A stretch of 64,000 bases of DNA from Chitinophaga sp. S165 (GTDB lineage Bacteria > Bacteroidota > Bacteroidia > Chitinophagales > Chitinophagaceae). The notes under the pieces were generated by a model. That model saw only the letters and a list, made by a program, of their open reading frames with translations, did no database searches and was not told where the DNA came from. The position numbers and the translations under genes were made by a program. How positions within the stretch are numbered: the stretch's first letter is position 1; each line of letters starts with the position of its first letter. This document shows positions 9,589 through 18,524 of the stretch, in pieces. The DNA is taken from contig NZ_QGTG01000005.1 in the NCBI RefSeq assembly GCF_003182155.1, forward strand, positions 62,001 to 126,000, written 5' to 3'.

Positions 9589-9618
9589 GCAAATCTAGTG
9601 TTATTTTATGGGTTTAAA
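9589..9618 (-). promoter_or_regulatory. Bacteroidota-type promoter of ahcY
   Basis: On the minus strand a -7 box TAGATTTGC (9597-9589) is preceded by TTTA (9618-9615) after 17 nt. This fits the TTTG/TAnnTTTG architecture with one -33 mismatch. Confidence 0.55.
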
Positions 9619-9841
9619 CTATGCATTTGTTCTTTTTTTATCTGGGCAAACAGAACAACAGCACTTTAATAGGGTCAGTTAACCTCACAGGACTGCTAAA
9701 AAGATGTTATGACACCGATTTAGCATAAGTATAATGATTTTTTCCACTATAAATGTGAATTTATAATATACTGAGCAGTAGTACCTCATGATAGTTATCC
9801 ACATTCGCTCCTCCTACATATCAACAGAATATATAAATTTG

Positions 9842-9873
9842 TTTGTATAAGTATGAAAATATAGATATGTTTG
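9842..9873 (+). promoter_or_regulatory. Bacteroidota-type promoter upstream of the type IX cargo operon
   Basis: TTTG at 9842-9845 and TATGTTTG at 9866-9873 are separated by 20 nt, an exact fit to the Bacteroidota consensus. It implies a 5' leader of about 190 nt before the preferred start at 10065. The leader and the region from 9620 are very AT-rich and show no gene. Confidence 0.55.
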
Positions 9874-10064
9874 TATTTCATATATATGTATTGTCTTTTA
9901 TTCTATAGGCAATACTGTAGGTGGTTCCCAGAAATGGGTTGGTTGAAAATTGTTTGATGCGAACTACCAAAAATCCGGCACATCACAGTGCGCAGGCTAA
10001 CCATCTTTATTGGACAGTGATTTTTTTAGTATTTGATGGATTATACAAACTTACACAGTTTATT

Positions 10065-13000
10065 ATGTTCAAGCTTCCTAAACCTATGAAACGTAGCTAT
10101 CTGGCAGCGTTACATAAAGTGCCGAATGCTCTTTGCAGGATCGTGCTGCCTTTGCTTTTATTGCTCATATGCAGTGAAATCAACGCGCAGACTGTTAAAA
10201 CTGTGATCAATCCGACCGGCGGTACACCCGCTTCAGATGACCTGAAGATTGAGATACTCAGTGACGGTGGTATTAAGGTCACCCGAAAAGGATTACTGGA
10301 AAGTTATATCAGAACAGACAGCTCTCAGGGTATGAGAGCTTTTTTAGATTTTAAGAATAGCTCTTATCTGGTACCTGCGAACCTGAAAACGCCAACAATT
10401 TGTTACGTTTCTCCTATTTCCGGTACTGGTGAATATTGGGATCCCTATAAGGTGCACATCGTTGGTACCATCCTGGATAAATATAAAAACTATCCTACCG
10501 GCCAGACAGGTACCGTAACTATTATCGTGTCTTACGTGAAGAATACCAACTACTTCTTCATGGACTACGTACTGCACCTGCCACAGGTTAGCCCCTTTAC
10601 AAAAGCTTTACTGTATCAGTCCGAGCAGGTTGTTATGGGGGCTGCTGCAGGGGATGATCCTGATGCTGCCAGTACCTGCGCCTACGGTTTCGTAAGCCCT
10701 GACGGTACAACTGTCGGTGTGTTCCGCGATGCCAGCTGTGCCCTGACCCCTGAAGCGCCAAGAAGCCACGTGTACCGCTCCAACAGAAAATTTGATTCAT
10801 ACGAAGTGTCCCTTCCGGGTCACCGTTTTTATATTAATGACAGCGGTAACTTCCCTTTTAATACCGTTGCTACCGGTATAGACGGTAATGCACGTTCCCT
10901 CGCTATCATGAAACAGTTAGGCGCCGTCTTCCGTGACGGTTCCCTGGATCCTGATCCAATGAACTTTAAGACATATCGCCTCCTCTCAGGGTATGGAACA
11001 AGCATGACAGAGTTCGATACCATCAAGGCGATGAAAGATACCATCGCTGTTCCCGGATTTGCTGCCGTGAACATTAAATTCTCTAACGGTACCTTATCAG
11101 GTAACGAAGGCAATACTGCTGACGGTGAAAAAGCTGCACAAGGTCTTACCCTGACCGTATCAGGTGGTAAACTGAATGCTCCTGCTTATGTCCTGGTGAA
11201 GTACGATCCGGCATATGCTGCCAATTATCCGCATCCGGCTGCTCCCGGAACTGACTTTACATTAAATCAGGAAGCGTTCCTCGTACCTGCGGGCGACTAT
11301 ACCACGCCTAAAAATGTGACTATTCCTAACCTGCATGTAATTGGAAATGACCAGTTACAATACAGTCGTTCCCTTCGCCTGAAACTCGTTAGTACCTGTA
11401 CTTCCCTGTTAAGCATCTCCGGAACCTCCGAGGTAGATTATACCATCGTCGATGATGAACCGAGAACGCTGACAATGAACATGGACAGTACTTCCCTGTA
11501 TGAAGGAAATTCTTCCAAAGCCAGGATCACAATGCCAATTGGTATTACCTGTCCGGAAGATATCGTGATCACCTTCTCCCGCGTTGGAACATCCACCGCA
11601 GGTGATACCGATTACGTTGTTCCAGCTAATGTTGTGATACCTGCTAATCAGACAGGTACCGCAGTATTTAACTTTGGTGCTAAAGCTGATAAGGTCCTGG
11701 AAAATACCGAGAACCTGTCCCTGAAATTCCAGGGTACCATCCTGGGGATCGGTGTTGCCAGTCAGAAAGATATACAGATCAAAGACAGTACATTCCTGAA
11801 CCCTAACTATTCTCAGATCCTGGCAGACTGTATCTCTCCGGATGCAACAAGGCCTGTACCGGAAGGATATTCAGGTTATCTGGGATTACATTTGGCTCCA
11901 GGCGTTACAACTGAGGTGACCATCACCATGCAGGAGATCTATCCTGACTGGGACAATGATAAAGCGGAAGTTATGGTGGACTACGATCTGGATTTCTATT
12001 CTGGTCTGGAGTTTAAGATCGTTCCGGGTACCACAGTTACCAAGGTGCCGTTAACTGTATTTGCAGATAATCTGGTAGAAGGTCCTACACCTGAATTCTT
12101 CAACCTCGATGTGGTTGCAATGGATGACGTAGGTGCCGGACGTGTATATAATTATGTTGGTCCGACAGTAACTATCAGGGATGTTGATGCCGACAGTGCC
12201 AAGAAAGTGATCCTCACAGCAACGCCTTCTACTATTAAGGAAGGAGATCCCGGTGCAACCATTACTGTTTCTCTGCCTCCAGGCGTGACTTCTTTATATG
12301 ATATTCCGGTAATTATTTCAAAAGGCCTGAGCTCTAAAGCAAATGATGCTGATCTTGTAAGTGCATTACCAACCAGCGTAGTGATCAAAGCAGGTCAGAA
12401 CTCAGTATCCTTCCCGGCTAAAGTAATAGCAAAGGCTGATAACATGCTCGAACCAGACGAAAGTCTGTGGATCGTTACTCAACCTAACGGTTTTACTATT
12501 GACTCAACTCTGATCACTATTCAGGATGCTACAGGAGATCTTCCCGGTAGTAAGGATATGAAAATTGAACTGGTAACGCCTACTTTAAAAGAAGGAAGTA
12601 ACAGTGGTATCAGGATCAGTTTTGTAAATACTACGGTGACTGCAGAAGATCCGATCTCCATCACTTTATCCCGTGATGCCTCTTCCGCTGCTGCAGCTAC
12701 TGACTTAAATGTTCCGGCTACCATTACCTTGCCTGCTGGTTTAAATACTTATGTTGTTCCTGCTGCCTTCGTTGCGCTGAGCGATAAGATCTTCGAAGCA
12801 GATGAAGCATTTACGTTCACGGGAGTAGCTACTACCATTCCCGGACTTACAGTGACAGGTTTCAGTGGGGTGATCCAGGATGGTACCGGAGATGATCCGG
12901 CAAACAAACAGATCACCGTTACAGCGAGTCATGCAGAAATGGATGAAGGTGGCACAGGTTATAGCTTTACTTACAGCCTGCCTGCCGGATTTACAACAGA

Positions 13001-16000
13001 AGTGCCTATCCAGATCGTACCTGAACGGATTACGCCTCCGTCTACTGCTATTGCAGATGATTACATGATAGCAACTACTCCGCTTGTTATAACAAGTGGT
13101 AGCAGTAACGTGACGATCGCTGTTTCCATTTTAGACGACGTTGTAGTAGAAGGAGATGAGATCCTGGCAATGGGGGGAACTGCTACATCTCCTGCAACCA
13201 GCGGATTGACCGTAGCTCCTGCAACAACGATCATTAAAGATAAAACAAAGATCTCCGGACCGAAAGTAACAACAGACCGGACCGATATTATAGAAGGAGG
13301 CGCAGGTGCTTTTATCACCATTACTTTACCATCAGGTACTGTACCATCCACACCTTTAACTATAAAGCTGACAAGAGGGCTTAGCTCTGAAGCTGTAGCT
13401 GGCTTTACAGGTCTGCCGCAAACAGTTTCACTGAGTGGTAACTCTATTACCATTCCGGTACCTGTAGCTGCAAGCACAGATAATATACTGAGCGATAATG
13501 AAAAGCTGGTAGTAATAGTAGAAACAGAAGGTTATCCGAAAGATTCAGTAACACTCAACATGATCGATGTTACCGCTAACGATCCGGCTAACCTGAGGAT
13601 CATCTTCACACCGCAGCCTGCCAGCCAGAATGACCGTGTGAAAGAAGGAGTTCCTTATGTAGTGCGCGCAAGCTTCCCTCCGGGAGTAACGCCATATAAA
13701 CCGGTACTGGTAAATGTATTTGGAACGTCAAATTCAGTAGCAGTACCTGCAGATTATTCCGGAGTACCTACAGCCTTTACATTGAATCCGGCTGTTGGTT
13801 ATGCAGATTTCACAATTACTCCAACGGCAGACAAGATCATTGAAAGCCCCGAGTTGCTGCAGTTCACAGGTAATGTGACCCTGAATTCTGCAATAAAAGC
13901 TGACACTTTTAATCTTTATATAGATGATGCTACGATCAGTGATCCGACAAAATCTGTATTACAGATATCGTTCGACTCTACAGCCATCACTAAAGGTTGT
14001 GGCGCTACCAAAGTAACGATCGGGTTTGCTGATCCAGCTGTGATAACCACTATTCCTATCACAGCCAGCATCACACCAGATCCTTCTTCTACTGCCGATA
14101 TCACTAACTATCTTGGTTTGCCAACAACAGTTACGATACCGAAAGACAGCAGCAGGATCACTTTCTTCCTCAACGTACCAAACAACTACAAACTGGAAGG
14201 AACGACTATATTACAATTTGCTGCCAGCGCAACGGGCTTTAGCTGGTTGCCTGTACCGCCGCTGAACATCCTTGAAATAGCGGGAGAGGCACTGACGTTA
14301 GAGAAAATAAACGATGCGGCAGAACCAGCTACAGATGGTGCCTTCGTTGTTAAATTGCCAATCGTTTCTACTTCAGATGTTACTGCAAACTTCAGGGTTA
14401 TATACGGCAGCACAAATATCGAGCAGCTTCCGACATCAGTGGTGATTCCGGCCGGTTCACAGGAAGTGACTGTGCCCGTGCGCATCAAAGATGACCTGAT
14501 CCTGCAGGGTAATCAGACACTGAGGGTTACGCTGACCAGCGCAGTTGCTGAAAATAATGGATCTCCGATCAACCTGACAGTGGACATTACACCGGTATTG
14601 ATGCTGATAAATGATGATGAGAATGCAACCACCGGACCTAAAGCAGATGCCCGCCAGATCTTAATAGAAAGGATCAGTGACGCAACGCAGCCATCTACTT
14701 CCGGTTCATTCAGAATCCGCTTTAAGGACTCCACATTGGTTGCTTCAGATAACGTGAGAGTGATCTACACCCTTGCCGGTACTGCTACATCAGGTGTTGA
14801 CTACAATATCCTGCCGGGGTATGCGCTCATTCAGAAAGGAGAAAGTATGGTATATGTAGATGTATCGCCGGCTGGTATTATGTATGCCGGACCAGATCTA
14901 ACCGTTCAGGCTACATTGATCGAAGCAAATTCAACTTTACCGAATGTAAACTGGTCTTTCGCCAGCAATCCGGTAGCATCATTGATCATCTACAATCACA
15001 ACATTGATACGCCGTATGTGAACCTGGTTACCAATACCAGCCAGATCACAGAAGGAGAGGATGTTGAATTCAAAGTAAGACTGAGCAGGACTATTACGGT
15101 GGATATACCTGTAACAATAGATATCACAAATGATATTTACAGAACAGTAACACTGTCAGGTGGAACCGTAACCGGTAAGAGCATTGAGGTAGTAGTTCCA
15201 AAAGGTGCAACAGAGCAGACCTTCAAAGTGAGAGTGAACAATAATGAATTAAGTGATGATGATGGATGGATCAAAGCAGCAATAAGGGATTACGACCCGC
15301 TCACCGCGAAGCCTCCTTATTACACTGGTCTGGTAAGCGAAGTAACCAATATCGTAGCTGATGATGATTCACTGAAACTGACCTTTACCGACAGTCGCTA
15401 TGCAGTGAAAGTGAAGTTTGATACTATTGGTCAGCCACTGCCGTTCAAGATTCGTTTTAATCGCGCCAGCTCACGTATCATCACTGTATACTATGAGTTC
15501 TATACACCGGCTACAACTGAGATACCTGCTAATACATTGCCGGCAACACCAGTGAAAGACTATGATAACAACGTGATACCAATATTAGTATTGCCAGGTG
15601 AGACAGAAGTTGAGATCCCTGTATTGGTGAATAGCGTTGAGAAGGATAAGATCTTCGGTATGCGTTTGCTGAGAGCTACCGTATCGTCCAGCCAGCATCC
15701 GCCAGCCCTGGATTCTATCATTGCAGCAACTGGTCTTATCCAGATCTGTATGGAATGTGATGTGGATGGTGATGGCGTGCCTGACTATGTAGAGCGCTTT
15801 GTAACTGATGGCAGATGGAAGGACGACAATCAGGGTAGTGTGCGTGTACATCCGGCAATGTCTCCGAACCATGACGGACTGGGTAATGACGTGATGCAGA
15901 TCGAGAACATTGAAAAATATCCGGAGAATGAAGTAACTGTATTTAACCGTTGGGGCGGTACCGTATTCACGACGAAGAACTATAACAACCAGTCGAACAA

Positions 16001-16136
16001 CTTCAATGGTAAAGGTAATATCGGAGGAGCGAAGGGACAGGATGTTCCGGATGGTTCTTACTTCTTCATCATCCATACTAAAGATGTCAACGGTAATACA
16101 AAACGTTACACTGGATTCATTGTAATAAAAAGATAG
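10065..16136 (+). CDS. Giant Calx-beta-repeat protein with type IX (type B) C-terminal sorting domain
   Basis: The frame is open from 9921 but a signal peptide begins only at MKRSYLAALHK (ATG 10086; or 10065), with the core IVLPLLLLLIC and a probable cleavage near NAQ. The product has about 2020 residues. After an N-terminal domain of ~300 residues come some ten Ig-like/Calx-beta-type repeats, each with an acidic or Thr start, an EG dipeptide and a P(A/P)G turn (for example STIKEGDPGATITVSLPPG). The C-terminus has DVDGDGVPDYVE, then a gliding-motility-type domain (VHPAMSPNHDGLGND, VTVFNRWGG, DGSYFFII) that targets proteins to the type IX system. It is probably a large secreted or cell-surface adhesin-like protein; adhesion is inferred. 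Only 2 nt separate it from the PorP/SprF gene. Confidence 0.85.
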   Translation: MFKLPKPMKRSYLAALHKVPNALCRIVLPLLLLLICSEINAQTVKTVINPTGGTPASDDLKIEILSDGGIKVTRKGLLESYIRTDSSQGMRAFLDFKNSSYLVPANLKTPTICYVSPISGTGEYWDPYKVHIVGTILDKYKNYPTGQTGTVTIIVSYVKNTNYFFMDYVLHLPQVSPFTKALLYQSEQVVMGAAAGDDPDAASTCAYGFVSPDGTTVGVFRDASCALTPEAPRSHVYRSNRKFDSYEVSLPGHRFYINDSGNFPFNTVATGIDGNARSLAIMKQLGAVFRDGSLDPDPMNFKTYRLLSGYGTSMTEFDTIKAMKDTIAVPGFAAVNIKFSNGTLSGNEGNTADGEKAAQGLTLTVSGGKLNAPAYVLVKYDPAYAANYPHPAAPGTDFTLNQEAFLVPAGDYTTPKNVTIPNLHVIGNDQLQYSRSLRLKLVSTCTSLLSISGTSEVDYTIVDDEPRTLTMNMDSTSLYEGNSSKARITMPIGITCPEDIVITFSRVGTSTAGDTDYVVPANVVIPANQTGTAVFNFGAKADKVLENTENLSLKFQGTILGIGVASQKDIQIKDSTFLNPNYSQILADCISPDATRPVPEGYSGYLGLHLAPGVTTEVTITMQEIYPDWDNDKAEVMVDYDLDFYSGLEFKIVPGTTVTKVPLTVFADNLVEGPTPEFFNLDVVAMDDVGAGRVYNYVGPTVTIRDVDADSAKKVILTATPSTIKEGDPGATITVSLPPGVTSLYDIPVIISKGLSSKANDADLVSALPTSVVIKAGQNSVSFPAKVIAKADNMLEPDESLWIVTQPNGFTIDSTLITIQDATGDLPGSKDMKIELVTPTLKEGSNSGIRISFVNTTVTAEDPISITLSRDASSAAAATDLNVPATITLPAGLNTYVVPAAFVALSDKIFEADEAFTFTGVATTIPGLTVTGFSGVIQDGTGDDPANKQITVTASHAEMDEGGTGYSFTYSLPAGFTTEVPIQIVPERITPPSTAIADDYMIATTPLVITSGSSNVTIAVSILDDVVVEGDEILAMGGTATSPATSGLTVAPATTIIKDKTKISGPKVTTDRTDIIEGGAGAFITITLPSGTVPSTPLTIKLTRGLSSEAVAGFTGLPQTVSLSGNSITIPVPVAASTDNILSDNEKLVVIVETEGYPKDSVTLNMIDVTANDPANLRIIFTPQPASQNDRVKEGVPYVVRASFPPGVTPYKPVLVNVFGTSNSVAVPADYSGVPTAFTLNPAVGYADFTITPTADKIIESPELLQFTGNVTLNSAIKADTFNLYIDDATISDPTKSVLQISFDSTAITKGCGATKVTIGFADPAVITTIPITASITPDPSSTADITNYLGLPTTVTIPKDSSRITFFLNVPNNYKLEGTTILQFAASATGFSWLPVPPLNILEIAGEALTLEKINDAAEPATDGAFVVKLPIVSTSDVTANFRVIYGSTNIEQLPTSVVIPAGSQEVTVPVRIKDDLILQGNQTLRVTLTSAVAENNGSPINLTVDITPVLMLINDDENATTGPKADARQILIERISDATQPSTSGSFRIRFKDSTLVASDNVRVIYTLAGTATSGVDYNILPGYALIQKGESMVYVDVSPAGIMYAGPDLTVQATLIEANSTLPNVNWSFASNPVASLIIYNHNIDTPYVNLVTNTSQITEGEDVEFKVRLSRTITVDIPVTIDITNDIYRTVTLSGGTVTGKSIEVVVPKGATEQTFKVRVNNNELSDDDGWIKAAIRDYDPLTAKPPYYTGLVSEVTNIVADDDSLKLTFTDSRYAVKVKFDTIGQPLPFKIRFNRASSRIITVYYEFYTPATTEIPANTLPATPVKDYDNNVIPILVLPGETEVEIPVLVNSVEKDKIFGMRLLRATVSSSQHPPALDSIIAATGLIQICMECDVDGDGVPDYVERFVTDGRWKDDNQGSVRVHPAMSPNHDGLGNDVMQIENIEKYPENEVTVFNRWGGTVFTTKNYNNQSNNFNGKGNIGGAKGQDVPDGSYFFIIHTKDVNGNTKRYTGFIVIKR

Positions 16137-16138
16137 AG

Positions 16139-17050
16139 ATGATTGCCAAGAAGAAAATCTTTTTAAGTTTACTTGTAGCGGGTGCATGTTATGTACCCGC
16201 TCAGGCCCAGCAGAGTCCTATCTATTCTCAGTACCAGCTGAACGGAGTGGTGATCAATCCCGCTTACGCCAGCACGGATGAATCAGCAAGTCTGACTGTA
16301 GTAGGTCGTAATCAATGGGTAGGAGTGGATGGTGCGCCTAAAACAGCGACCATGTCATTTTATACGCCGTTGAACGAAAAGGGGACCAGCATTGGCTTCT
16401 CTGCAATGAGGGAGTCGATCACTGTACAGACACGTACTGACTATAATCTGTTGGCGGCACAAAAGGTGTCGTTGAGCGAAATATTCCAGCTGGCCCTGGG
16501 AATACAGGCAGGTATGTCGCAATACAATGAAAAAAATAGTGAACTGATTACTACTGATCCGACATTCGCTTCCAATCAGAGTTATTGGAAGACGCAGGTA
16601 GGATTTGGTTTTGCACTCTTTTCAGAGAATTTTTACCTCGGTCTGTCCGCCCCGGCATTTAAAAGTTTTGATTTGGGGAATAGTGTAAATAAAGTGAAGA
16701 CAATTTCACACTATTATGTACAGGCAGCGTATGCAGCGAGAGTGAATGACGATGTATTGATAAAACCATCCGTATTGTTGAGACAGGCAAAAGGAAGCGG
16801 TTTTCAATATGATATCAATACCAGTGTATTGCTGAAAGAAGTGATCTGGCTGGGAGCATCCTGGCGTTCTGAGAAAACGGTTACCGGTTTAGTACAGGTG
16901 CGTCTCGGGCCTAGTTTCCAGATAGGCTACTCTTATGATACGCCAATGTCGTCAAACCTGAAAGGCGCGCAAACGGTATCACATGAGCTTATGCTGAATT
17001 ATCGCTTTGGATGGAGTAGTGATCATGAAATTCTCCCGCGTGTCTTCTAA
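16139..17050 (+). CDS. PorP/SprF family type IX secretion membrane protein
   Basis: The 303-residue protein has a signal peptide (LSLLVAGACYVPAQAQ) followed by the family opening QQSPIYSQYQLNGVVINPAYA and repeated barrel strands (LGASWRSEKTVTGLVQVRLGPSFQIGYSYD). SprF of Flavobacterium johnsoniae is needed for secretion and surface attachment of the adhesin SprB. PorP/SprF paralogues typically sit directly downstream of a type B cargo gene, as here (2-nt gap). The pair is thus best read as cargo plus dedicated outer-membrane partner. The strict pairing in function is inferred from gene order. Confidence 0.9.
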   Translation: MIAKKKIFLSLLVAGACYVPAQAQQSPIYSQYQLNGVVINPAYASTDESASLTVVGRNQWVGVDGAPKTATMSFYTPLNEKGTSIGFSAMRESITVQTRTDYNLLAAQKVSLSEIFQLALGIQAGMSQYNEKNSELITTDPTFASNQSYWKTQVGFGFALFSENFYLGLSAPAFKSFDLGNSVNKVKTISHYYVQAAYAARVNDDVLIKPSVLLRQAKGSGFQYDINTSVLLKEVIWLGASWRSEKTVTGLVQVRLGPSFQIGYSYDTPMSSNLKGAQTVSHELMLNYRFGWSSDHEILPRVF

Positions 17051-17093
17051 TTCATGAGCTTATATTACCGAAAACACATACTGATTTATCATT

Positions 17094-17124
17094 TTCCCGC
17101 ATCACAAGTGCGGGAATTTTTTTT
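17094..17124 (+). terminator. Intrinsic terminator of the cargo-sprF operon
   Basis: TTCCCGC and GCGGGAA pair around a 9-nt loop and are followed by eight T, about 45 nt after the stop codon. Confidence 0.85.
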
Positions 17125-17321
17125 ACCCTTGTATCTTATTGATAATGAGCGGATAACGGGATTTCTCTTTTTTAAGAAAAAGATGGGGAGCAAAAACCAT
17201 GTTTAAACATTTATCGTAAGTATCTATAGATAGGTGAACGTGAGATATTCAATTATTTTCCGGATACACCTGAAGAATTTTAATTAGAAAAGTTGTGTCT
17301 TTTAATGGTTAACTTGGGAAA

Positions 17322-17352
17322 CAGCCTGGTATTTTTACCAGGCTGGATTTTT
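17322..17352. terminator. Hairpin with T run between convergent genes
   Basis: CAGCCTGGTA and TACCAGGCTG form a perfect 10-bp stem around TTTT, followed on the plus strand by GATTTTTTTA. It abuts the GNAT stop codon, so on the minus strand it could also act on that gene. Its better T run faces the plus strand, where no gene is seen between 17125 and 17321. Confidence 0.7.
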
Positions 17353-17847
17353 TTATAGCGGTCTCCTCATGACATAATCCCTCATCCAGTAGCCGTTACC
17401 GATACTTGTATCTTTTTCTTTCAACACAGTAAAGCCCTGTTTTTCATAAAAAGCCTTTGCTTTATTGTCTCTCTTCACATCCAGTTCCAGGATGGTTGCA
17501 TTGGCGGCTTTCACTCTGTCAATCACACTATCAAGTAAAAATTTACCTACTCCTTTTCCCTGGTAATCACCATGCAGGTAGATTTTCTGCAACTTATAAA
17601 CAGCTATTTCTTCTGTAGTACTATAAGCTGCAAAGCCGATAGCCCGCTGATCATCATACAATAAAATAAACTCATGCTGTTTCTCTGTCATCTGGCTTGT
17701 AAGTGAAGCTGTACTGTATATCAATGCGATCATATACTCCAGTTGTTCAGGTGTCATCAGGTCCCTGTAAGTAGGTCTCCAGATCTCGTCTGTCAGTTGT
17801 TGTATAAGAGGAATATCGTTAACGGTAGCGGTTCTTATCTGGTACAT
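17353..17847 (-). CDS. GNAT family N-acetyltransferase
   Basis: This 164-residue protein is a GCN5-related acetyltransferase, moving an acetyl group from acetyl-CoA to an amine acceptor. The acetyl-CoA pyrophosphate-binding motif is visible as YQGKGVGKFLLD (Q-x-x-G-x-G). It is preceded by the strand VYKLQKIYLHGDY and followed by ATILELDVKRDNKAKAFYEKQGF, the usual C-terminal half. The start MYQIRTATVNDIPLIQQL matches the family opening. The acceptor is unknown. A 16-nt gap to the upstream DsbA-like gene on the same strand suggests cotranscription. Confidence 0.88.
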   Translation of the reverse strand: MYQIRTATVNDIPLIQQLTDEIWRPTYRDLMTPEQLEYMIALIYSTASLTSQMTEKQHEFILLYDDQRAIGFAAYSTTEEIAVYKLQKIYLHGDYQGKGVGKFLLDSVIDRVKAANATILELDVKRDNKAKAFYEKQGFTVLKEKDTSIGNGYWMRDYVMRRPL

Positions 17848-17863
17848 AATTGTGTCTGGCTGT

Positions 17864-18490
17864 TTATGCGTTTCCTTTAATTTTTGCTATTACTTCCAGC
17901 AGGTGTTCGATGGGAGTATAGCCTTTGGCGATCAGGAAGTACTCTTTTCCGTCATCCAGGATAGCGGCAGGAAAGCCTGTAATACCCCATTGTTCGATCT
18001 GGTTAAATTCCTGGATAGTATCATACCTGTAGGCATCATCTTTCATCTTTTCCAGGAATTCTTCCACGGGTATCTTGTATTCGGATAATAGCTCGCGATA
18101 GGTATCATCCTCATTCAGGCTCTTTCCATCATAGTTTAAAGCTACCTGCATATCATGGGCAAAAGAGAGTGCATTAGCTGGCTGGTATAGCTTGAATACC
18201 GTGAGTGCAATGCTGGGTTTCTCTGAATCCATTATATCATCCGTACGCAGGTAATCTTCCAGGAATGCCTGCCCAAACTTTGCACCGGTAGTAGTTTCTA
18301 TCTGCTTATGTGCCTGGTTGATATAGTTGTGCATAGCAGATGCCGGCCTGCGATTGGCACTAAGGAACATGCCGCCCGAGAGTACTTCTACTTCCATTTC
18401 CTGGCCGAATTGCTGTTGTAATTCCTGTATAACAGGTGTAAATCCATAGCACCACCCACAGAGGGCGTCATATATATAGATCAGTTTCAT
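17864..18490 (-). CDS. DsbA/FrnE-like thioredoxin-fold protein
   Basis: The 208-residue product belongs to the DsbA-like thioredoxin superfamily. A CGWC redox motif stands at 11-14 (IYDALCGWCYGFTP), followed by a helical insertion and a C-terminal thioredoxin half with a cis-Pro context (QWGITGFPAAILDDGKEYFLIAKGYTP). There is no signal peptide, so it is probably cytosolic, as for FrnE-type proteins, which are oxidoreductases tied to oxidative stress in some bacteria. The CxxC pair is intact, so thiol chemistry is likely; the substrate is unknown. It lies between the GNAT gene (16 nt) and the PolX gene (34 nt). Confidence 0.82.
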   Translation of the reverse strand: MKLIYIYDALCGWCYGFTPVIQELQQQFGQEMEVEVLSGGMFLSANRRPASAMHNYINQAHKQIETTTGAKFGQAFLEDYLRTDDIMDSEKPSIALTVFKLYQPANALSFAHDMQVALNYDGKSLNEDDTYRELLSEYKIPVEEFLEKMKDDAYRYDTIQEFNQIEQWGITGFPAAILDDGKEYFLIAKGYTPIEHLLEVIAKIKGNA

Positions 18491-18524
18491 CTTACGCTGT
18501 TTACGTTGGCAGTTTCCCTTACTA

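Noticed and set aside
9574..9640. S-adenosylhomocysteine or SAM riboswitch ahead of ahcY
   Set aside because: The likely promoter leaves a leader of about 12 nt, which is too short for a riboswitch, and no matching fold is seen.
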